From: an uncultured bacterium
GTDB lineage: Bacteria > Bacteroidota > Bacteroidia > Bacteroidales > Paludibacteraceae
Direction of reading: 5' to 3'
Length of the DNA: 10,687 nt
NCBI GenBank assembly: GCA_947074225.1
Contig: CAMTOX010000034.1
Coordinates: forward strand, 1-10,687
Positions 7,349 through 10,687 of the stretch are shown here, piece after piece; the first letter of the stretch is position 1; the number at the start of each line of letters is the position of its first letter. Below the pieces are notes generated by a model that was not told where the DNA came from, searched no databases, and saw nothing but the letters and a program-made list of their open reading frames with translations. The position numbers were made by a program, and so were the translations under genes.

Positions 7349-7741
7349 CTACCCAAATAGGTCGCGAATGGAGCGTGCATTATAAATATGGCTCAAATCT
7401 ATGAACTGCTCAGTGGCATCGCCCATACAGATGGCTTGATGATACATATGTTGTTGCATCTCGGCAAACTCCATAGAATCGCCGGTAGGTACAATCTTTA
7501 GTTTAAAGCGCTTGCGAATCTTTTTAGGCATCAAAAGTCGCAACCACTTGTAGCTGCTGCGATAGTTTTGAATATAAAACAAGTTACCCTGGTCGTCCAC
7601 AAAGGTGTGACCAACATAAAACTTTTCTAACTCTTCATCCTCAACATTATAAACCATGTCGCTGGTTAAGATATAACGTTTGTAATGCTCTTTAGGGTCC
7701 CATGAATGGATGGAGACGTTGACTAATGGAAATTGAATCAT
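7349..7741 (-). CDS. Unrecognised cytoplasmic protein, 130 aa
   Basis: I do not recognise this protein. It has no signal peptide or membrane helix. The N-terminal half (1-65) is mixed acidic and aromatic with likely beta strands (RYILTSDMVYNVEDEELEKF at 22-41; FVDDQGNLFYIQNY at 47-60). A strongly basic stretch follows (MPKKIRKRFKLK, 71-82), then a helical methionine-rich part (EFAEMQQHMYHQAICMG, 91-107). Amino-acid use is that of a real gene and a strong terminator follows at 7263-7303, which supports it. No TAnnTTTG box was found upstream; a fragmentary minus-strand frame ends 42 bases before its ATG. The basic patch could bind nucleic acid, but this is a guess. Confidence 0.75.
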   Translation of the reverse strand: MIQFPLVNVSIHSWDPKEHYKRYILTSDMVYNVEDEELEKFYVGHTFVDDQGNLFYIQNYRSSYKWLRLLMPKKIRKRFKLKIVPTGDSMEFAEMQQHMYHQAICMGDATEQFIDLSHIYNARSIRDLFG

Positions 7742-7783
7742 ACGTAAAAATATTGGCTAATGAATAAAAAGATTGGGGTGGTT

Positions 7784-7906
7784 CTACATAAACATCTGTT
7801 TTAAACTTCTCAGCTCCAAGTTGCGAATAGCGGCAACCTCAAAAACTTTCTCAACCCTCTTCTCAAAAGCCAAACCCACACCCTTTACTACTTCAAGAAG
7901 CAGTTG
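7784..7906 (-). pseudogene. Possible coding remnant upstream of the 7349-7741 gene
   Basis: A 40-codon frame, QLLLEVVKGVGLAFEKRVEK continuing to a TAG, has a coding-like amino-acid mix but no start codon; the codon before it is TAG. In the same frame further upstream another 27 open codons (RELLIQLLNGSLPNSLIHW inside) lie between two stops. It may be the decayed end of a gene, or chance in purine-rich DNA. Confidence 0.2.
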
Positions 7907-7983
7907 CTACCGAGGTAACCAATGAATGAGACTATTAGGCAATGAGCCATTGAGGAGCTGAATAAGAAGTTCTCTACAAGCTA

Positions 7984-8049
7984 CTAAACGTTACCGCTGC
8001 GCCATTGCGTTCTAACTTGAGGCCGGAAGCCTTGTGACGGCACGTTTAG
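7984..8049. repeat. Compact folded element with 8-bp perfect outer stem
   Basis: CTAAACGT (7984-7991) pairs perfectly with ACGTTTAG (8042-8049); across a small internal loop CCG (7994-7996) pairs with CGG (8038-8040). Inside, AGGC/GCCT (8020-8023 with 8029-8032) forms a hairpin, and CGC/GCG another small one. The arrangement resembles a three-way junction, possible on either strand. No gene overlaps it. Confidence 0.4.
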
Positions 8050-8162
8050 ACAGACCATTATATACGTTCAAACAACCTTTGTGACGATTGCAAAAAGTTT
8101 GCCAAAGTGAGCTATTTTTTTAACATATACCCTATTTAACCCTATTTTTTATGCACAATTAA

Positions 8163-8184
8163 CCCATAAAATGGGCATTTTTTT
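8163..8184 (+). terminator. Weak terminator-like hairpin
   Basis: CCCAT (8163-8167), loop AAA, ATGGG (8171-8175), then CATTTTTTT. The stem is only 5 bp and no plus-strand gene lies upstream, so its role is unclear. Confidence 0.35.
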
Positions 8185-8249
8185 GTTGATAACCTGTTGA
8201 TAACTCTCATAAGTTACTTATTGTGAACATATTTTCACGTTGTGATAAC
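8184..8249. other. DnaA-box-like repeats in AT-rich DNA
   Basis: TGTTGATAAC occurs twice with 11-base spacing (8184-8193 and 8195-8204). The complement TTATCAACA differs from the DnaA-box consensus TTATCCACA by one base. A looser relative, TTGTGATAAC, is at 8240-8249. The surrounding DNA is very AT-rich. This could be a replication-initiation or DnaA-regulated site; no replication gene is visible in the window to support it. Confidence 0.3.
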
Positions 8250-8359
8250 TTCCTTTTTTCATCCCCTTTTGTGGGCTAAAAGCCATTATTTGGCTATATA
8301 ACGCCTATTTATGGTTGCACTGATGCAGGTATGTTGCACCACTGTTGGTATGTTGTTTT

Positions 8360-8603
8360 TTAGGCGATAGATGCCTTGCTCTCTTGAACCTCTTGTGCCG
8401 GAGCGTTACGGAATTGCTGTTGAAGCACCGCCTCCCTTGCACGCTCTGCCATTGCTTTTGTCAGCTGGCATGCTCCCCATTGCCGACGCCTCCATTGGTT
8501 GGCTCCCTGAAGTAGCCACAACTTCCGACTGCCCTTCCGGTGCTGCTGCCGCCTCTTTCTTGCCCTGCTTTTGTCTGGGCTGTGGTTGCGGCGCCAAGGC
8601 CAT
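8360..8603 (-). pseudogene. Possible frameshifted remnant in a GC-rich block
   Basis: The minus strand from 8603 reads MALAPQPQPRQKQGKKEAAA and on to SMPADK near 8455. At a run of four A (minus strand, 8454-8457) the coding-like text moves to another frame: AMAERAREAVLQQQFRNAPA, ending QEVQESKASIA and TAA at 8360. Removing one A would join both into one frame of about 80 codons, with a Pro/Gln/Lys/Ala-rich linker followed by a helix. An in-frame TAA lies just upstream of the ATG. The block (about 8370-8660) is far more GC-rich than its surroundings, which suggests transfer. I cannot name a family. The caution is that purine-rich DNA often looks coding by chance. Confidence 0.28.
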
Positions 8604-8677
8604 GTCCCACAGTCCGGGTTCTCCGGCTGCTTAGAGCCTGCCGCACGCTTGCGACCTCAGCCCAAGTGCGATACCAA

Positions 8678-8748
8678 AAAAGGGTGACGACACTACACCC
8701 CGACACCTACTGGTGTTCTCTCCCGGTGTAGAGCTCGTCAACCCTTTT
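8678..8748. repeat. Three-tier nested hairpin, 25 base pairs in 71 bases
   Basis: Outer stem: AAAAGGGTGACGA (8678-8690) with TCGTCAACCCTTTT (8735-8748), 13 pairs and one bulged A (8740). Middle stem: CTACACC (8693-8699) with GGTGTAG (8725-8731). Inner stem: ACACC (8703-8707) with GGTGT (8712-8716), loop TACT. T-runs lie at the outer edges on both strands, so it could be a two-way terminator below the 8835-9179 gene. Its nested form with unpaired internal bases also recalls recombination or transfer sites. Confidence 0.7.
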
Positions 8749-8819
8749 ACACTCTATAAGCCATTACCATTGCACCACCCTCTTCCCAACGGTTGTAACC
8801 TGGATAGGTGGCCACACAC

Positions 8820-8834
8820 TCACCCCGACGGTGA
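8820..8834 (-). terminator. Hairpin directly after the stop of the helix-turn-helix gene
   Basis: TCACC (8820-8824), loop CCGAC, GGTGA (8830-8834), touching the stop codon at 8835. No T-run follows on minus. It may be a minor pause or stability element before the larger hairpin at 8678-8748. Confidence 0.3.
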
Positions 8835-9179
8835 CTACCTCTTTTGTTTAAAATAGCCAATCTTGTTGAGCATATAGTTATCTTTTAAGATCTCCATGAT
8901 GTCCGACTTCAGGTAATAATATTTTCTACCAAATTGACTATACTTCAGCAAACCGTTGTTGCGCATGTTGGTGATGGTGCGTATGCTCACATGTAGCAGT
9001 TGCGACACCTCCAAACTATCCAGCCACTCCTCTTGGCCCATCTCGTTGGCATACTTTTGACGCACCTCAATGCGTATCTCTTCAATAGCCTCCAGAATCT
9101 TACAATGTAGTGGGCAACAACATCGTTCTGGAATCATGTTTAGTTGAGGATTTTCCTCAGGAATTGTGTTATTCTTCAT
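8835..9179 (-). CDS. Excisionase/MerR-like helix-turn-helix protein
   Basis: A 114-aa protein whose C-terminal half is a small winged helix-turn-helix of the excisionase (HTH_17, MerR-like) type, about residues 51-101: EWLDSLEVSQLLHVSIRTIT (51-70) is the helix-turn-helix and NNGLLKYSQFGRKYYYLKSD (74-93) the wing, where the family normally reads 'G-x-L-x-x-x-x-x-G-R-x-x-x'. The N-terminal part has a cysteine cluster (Cys20, 21, 22 and 26), perhaps a metal site, and a predicted helix (about 27-46). Such proteins are common in Bacteroidota mobile and integrated elements, where they act as DNA-bending recombination factors or regulators. No integrase or mobilisation gene is in this window. The candidate RNA (about 9300-9840) lies upstream on the same strand, so the two could be one transcript. 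Confidence 0.85.
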   Translation of the reverse strand: MKNNTIPEENPQLNMIPERCCCPLHCKILEAIEEIRIEVRQKYANEMGQEEWLDSLEVSQLLHVSIRTITNMRNNGLLKYSQFGRKYYYLKSDIMEILKDNYMLNKIGYFKQKR

Positions 9180-9299
9180 AGTTTTTTTTGTTTAGTTATT
9201 TCATTAACGTCACCCGCCGGCCTTTGTATGGTTGTGAGCTAAGGGGCTACAGACTCCTGCCTATGCAGAAAAGACACTGCAAGGGAAACATTAATGGAA

Positions 9300-9840
9300 A
9301 ATAAAAAAGGTTTTATGACAATGCCCATCTAGTGGGACTTTCCAACGAAAAGGAGACGTGAGCGCCCGGATGCTGTTTGACACGCTGTGGCAGCATGCTC
9401 ATAATGCCGTGAAGGGGCAGAGACGTTTCCAAATAGATACAGAGTAGTGCCACACGGCACCATGATTCTGTAGTAACCTGTTAAGGTGAGGTTTCAAAAC
9501 ATGTAATACCAAGTCCATGCTCCCACCACTTCCCATGGCACAGAGACCTTGCAAGTGAAGCCGACGAAGCTTAACGACACCATCTGCAGATGTTGCCTCA
9601 CAAGGTGGGAAGAGAGAGGTTCGCCCAAAGAGACTTTGACTGACAAAGTGACGACGAACAGAAAAAAGTGGGATAGGGAACTGTTCTTTGCAGTGAGGAG
9701 CGTCAAGCCTCAAAGAAAGCATACGGCGTTGGCCGTGAGAACCTATGCAAGCTACCAACACATGCCGTTTCCTTGTTGAAACTTAAGCAAAAGCTTCTGC
9801 CAATGCCCATTTTGCAGGTTGGTTGTAAGGAGATCCTTAC
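9300..9840 (-). ncRNA. Candidate large structured non-coding RNA
   Basis: About 540 bases, richer in GC than both flanks, with no credible protein gene. Perfect local pairings, in minus-strand order: GTAAGG/CCTTAC (9825-9840); 6-bp closing stem 9818-9823 with 9754-9759; AAGC/GCTT (9785-9796); ACGGC/GCCGT (9723-9736) enclosed by GCAT/ATGC; TGAGG/CCTCA (9694-9712); GTTCG/CGAAC (9619-9623, 9655-9659) enclosing ACTTTG/CAAAGT (9633-9649); CATC/GATG (9581-9592); CCATG/CATGG (9515-9538); ACCT/AGGT (9476-9487); GTGCC/GGCAC (9447-9460); ATGCTG/CAGCAT (9370-9396) enclosing CAC/GTG; CCCA/TGGG (9324-9336). A near-ideal promoter (9845-9877) predicts a start at about 9840, the first base of the first hairpin, and a run of six U (9308-9303) marks a plausible 3' end. 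It does not show the hallmarks of RNase P RNA, tmRNA, SRP RNA or a group II intron. It could instead be a long leader of the helix-turn-helix gene downstream. Confidence 0.5.
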
Positions 9841-9844
9841 TTTG

Positions 9845-9877
9845 CAAATATACACCTTTAGCAACCCCTTGTCAATA
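9845..9877 (-). promoter_or_regulatory. Strong Bacteroidota-type promoter of the candidate RNA
   Basis: On the minus strand: TATTG (9877-9873), exactly 20 bases, TATATTTG (9852-9845). Both elements and the spacing are identical to the AraC promoter at 1519-1551. There is no start codon with a good frame directly downstream; the transcript begins with a hairpin. Confidence 0.7.
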
Positions 9878-10043
9878 GTCTTAGCGTTAAAAATTATATA
9901 AAAATTTACTTTTAACTTTTTTAATTCTCATTTCTTCACATTTGTGCAGATTCACACTTCTCCACCCATTTTCAACAACGCACACACCCCAACCTCCGTA
10001 CCAAAACCTCCTTATCACCTTCACTTCCCCTTCTCTACAAAGA
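9878..10043. other. AT-rich then pyrimidine-rich non-coding stretch
   Basis: About 9880-9940 is A/T-rich; about 9950-10040 is almost free of G on plus. A frame without ATG is open from about 9924 to the TGA at 10152-10154 (RVQSGTKVGYRSEFGPYL inside) but its start is a low-complexity translation, so I do not call it a gene. Purine-rich DNA at 10110-10150 partly complements the pyrimidine stretch (ACACCCC with GGGGTGT; TTCCCCTT with AAGGGGAA). Confidence 0.4.
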
Positions 10044-10076
10044 GGGTGCAAACAGGGTACAAAGTGGGACCAAAGT
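10044..10076 (+). repeat. Three tandem 11-base iteron-like repeats
   Basis: GGGTGCAAACA (10044-10054), GGGTACAAAGT (10055-10065) and GGGACCAAAGT (10066-10076) follow each other with no spacer. The common core is GGG, two or three variable bases, CAAA. A partial fourth (GGGTATAGAT) follows after one base. Short tandem direct repeats of about one helical turn are typical protein-binding sites of replication origins or regulators. Confidence 0.55.
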
Positions 10077-10101
10077 CGGGTATAGATCCGAATTTGGTCC
10101 C
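10066..10101. repeat. Strong hairpin overlapping the last iteron
   Basis: GGGACCAAA (10066-10074) pairs perfectly over 9 bp with TTTGGTCCC (10093-10101); after one G/A mismatch, TCGG (10076-10079) pairs with CCGA (10088-10091) around an 8-base loop. No T-run follows on plus (CTATTTGATG) and no gene ends here, so it is not an obvious terminator. Confidence 0.6.
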
Positions 10102-10181
10102 TATTTGATGGAGGTTTGGAGGGGTGTTGGAGAGAAGAGGAAGGGGAAGAAATGATAGGAAATTTAATACTAAAGAATAAT

Positions 10182-10213
10182 TATTGAAATTCCATAATTT
10201 TTCATTACTTTTG
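10182..10213 (+). promoter_or_regulatory. Promoter of the hsdM-like gene start
   Basis: TATTG (10182-10186), 19 bases, TACTTTTG (10206-10213), a perfect -7 match. The start would be about 10218, with a 90-base leader to ATG 10310. The promoter is intact although the gene behind it is broken. Confidence 0.65.
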
Positions 10214-10309
10214 TTTCTTGGGATAATAAGTTGTTTTTATGAAGCGAACGATTCTGCATAGATATTATTATCCGATAGAATATTTTTATTTGACTATTAA
10301 AAAATTGAT

Positions 10310-10687
10310 ATGGCAAAAGTAAATAGTGCTGAAATAGGATTTGAGAAAGAGATTTGGAGAGCTGCCGATAAGATGCGAGGTAATATTGATGCCTCGGAAT
10401 ATAAATCGTTGGTAGTGGGGTTGTTATTTTTGATATATATTGCTCAACAGTTTTTTTACTTTTTATCCCCTCTTGTTTCTTTATTGAAGATGGATACGCT
10501 CTTCTGTATACTTTTCCAATTTAACTTAAGTAGTCATTGCTTATCTCTTCCCAAAACTTTATTTCGGTTTCTGTTACTTTTGGTCAACCTTCAACCTTTG
10601 TCATTGGTTTATATTTTATGTTTTTTTAGTTTTGATATATATGTACTCTGCTTAATCCAACCTGTTCTGCTAGTGTTTCAACATTTA
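10310..10687 (+). pseudogene. hsdM: Broken start of a type I restriction methyltransferase (hsdM)
   Basis: The first 48 residues match the N-terminus of HsdM, the N6-adenine methyltransferase subunit of type I restriction-modification systems: NSAEIGFEKEIWRAADKMRG (5-24) then NIDASEYKSLVVGLLFLIYI (25-44), corresponding to the family's 'W..AD.LRG..D..EYK..VLGL.FLKYIS'. A true HsdM is about 500 residues, with the methyl-donor and NPPF motifs far downstream. Here, after about residue 48 (about 10453), the frame stays open to the window edge but turns into hydrophobic text (FYFLSPLVSLL and so on) unlike HsdM, and an AraC-type fragment lies on the opposite strand. The sequence is therefore joined to unrelated DNA. 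The homologous part is roughly 10310-10453; the rest is chance open frame. No hsdS or hsdR is in the window. Confidence 0.7.
10626..10685 (-). pseudogene. Fragment of an AraC-type helix-turn-helix, cut by a stop
   Basis: On the minus strand, entering from the right edge, the frame reads NVETLAEQVGLSRVHIYQN and then TAA (10628-10626). This matches the first helix-turn-helix of AraC-type domains as found at the end of Bacteroidota hybrid two-component regulators ('tveeLAeevGlSRvhLyRklk'). The family needs a second helix-turn-helix of about 50 further residues, which is missing; the following bases do not restore it in any frame I read. It is the truncated end of a gene lying beyond the window, facing the broken hsdM. 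Confidence 0.5.

Noticed and set aside
7984..8049. Integron attC site
   Set aside because: The stem ends do not fit the RYYYAAC/GTTRRRY core sites, and no integrase or gene cassette is nearby.
8371..8634. 87-codon plus-strand open frame in the GC-rich block
   Set aside because: Low-complexity Pro/Leu/Ala/Cys translation; the opposite strand reads more like protein, and the GC bias alone keeps frames open.
9399..9761. 120-codon open frame (GTG start, minus) inside the candidate RNA, and a 70-codon one at 9494-9706
   Set aside because: The translation is rich in Cys, His, Leu, Arg and Ser and very poor in Lys, Glu, Asp, Ile and Asn, unlike the genes around it. It has no domain, and stems cross it throughout.
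9300..9840. RNase P RNA, tmRNA, SRP RNA or group II intron as identity of the folded region
   Set aside because: GGAAAGTCC is present on minus (9337-9345 region) but near the 3' end, whereas RNase P RNA carries it near the 5' end, and the other conserved RNase P segments are missing. No tRNA-like CCA end or tag frame for tmRNA, too long for SRP RNA, and no group II domain V.
10453..10687. Continuation of the hsdM frame as real protein
   Set aside because: The frame is open to the edge, but the hydrophobic translation does not match HsdM, and the opposite strand carries a recognisable AraC-type fragment.
1..10687. CRISPR arrays, tRNA genes, rRNA genes and insertion sequences
   Set aside because: No regularly spaced repeats of 25-40 bases, no cloverleaf with TTCGA arm, no rRNA-like sequence and no transposase frame with terminal repeats were seen on either strand.

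Overview
The window looks like Bacteroidota DNA, probably Bacteroidales. Evidence: AT-rich intergenic DNA, promoters with the TAnnTTTG -7 element typical of that phylum (perfect copies at 1519-1526, 2560-2567, 3424-3431, 9845-9852 and 10206-10213), a run of small lipoproteins with acidic residues just after the lipid-bearing cysteine, and a membrane-anchored AraC-type regulator. No species can be named from the sequence alone.

Left part (1-6512): a regulator gene (434-1483, minus) whose product has about seven membrane helices and a C-terminal AraC DNA-binding domain. Next to it is a cluster of five diverged paralogous lipoprotein genes, four on minus (1861-2442, 2721-3278, 3559-4104, 4223-4828) and one on plus (5882-6427). 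Several units end in long, nearly perfect hairpins. The first two lipoprotein genes have perfect -7 boxes without the TATTG -33 motif seen at other promoters here, and share a GTGTYATWAAATA motif at the -33 position. The likely picture is a surface-lipoprotein locus controlled by an activator, possibly the neighbouring AraC protein. A 42-codon open frame (1583-1711) lies between regulator and lipoproteins.

Middle (6512-8834): long gene-poor DNA, pyrimidine-rich on plus and enriched in CCATTG, then one unrecognised 130-aa gene (7349-7741, minus) with a strong terminator, then DNA with fragmentary reading frames, a small folded element (7984-8049), two tandem DnaA-box-like sites (8184-8204), a GC-rich block carrying a possibly frameshifted coding remnant (8360-8603), and an unusual three-tier hairpin (8678-8748).

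Right part (8835-10687): a small excisionase/MerR-like helix-turn-helix gene (8835-9179, minus), then the most interesting region, about 540 bases (roughly 9300-9840) with no credible protein gene but dense local inverted repeats. A near-ideal minus-strand promoter (9845-9877) would start a transcript exactly at its first hairpin. I read it as a candidate large structured non-coding RNA. Beyond it are three tandem 11-base repeats running into a strong hairpin (10044-10101), a plus-strand promoter (10182-10213), and a broken hsdM (type I restriction methyltransferase) start at 10310. Its homology ends after about 48 codons. A broken AraC-type helix-turn-helix fragment lies on the opposite strand at the right edge. 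These remnants mark the right end as rearranged accessory DNA.
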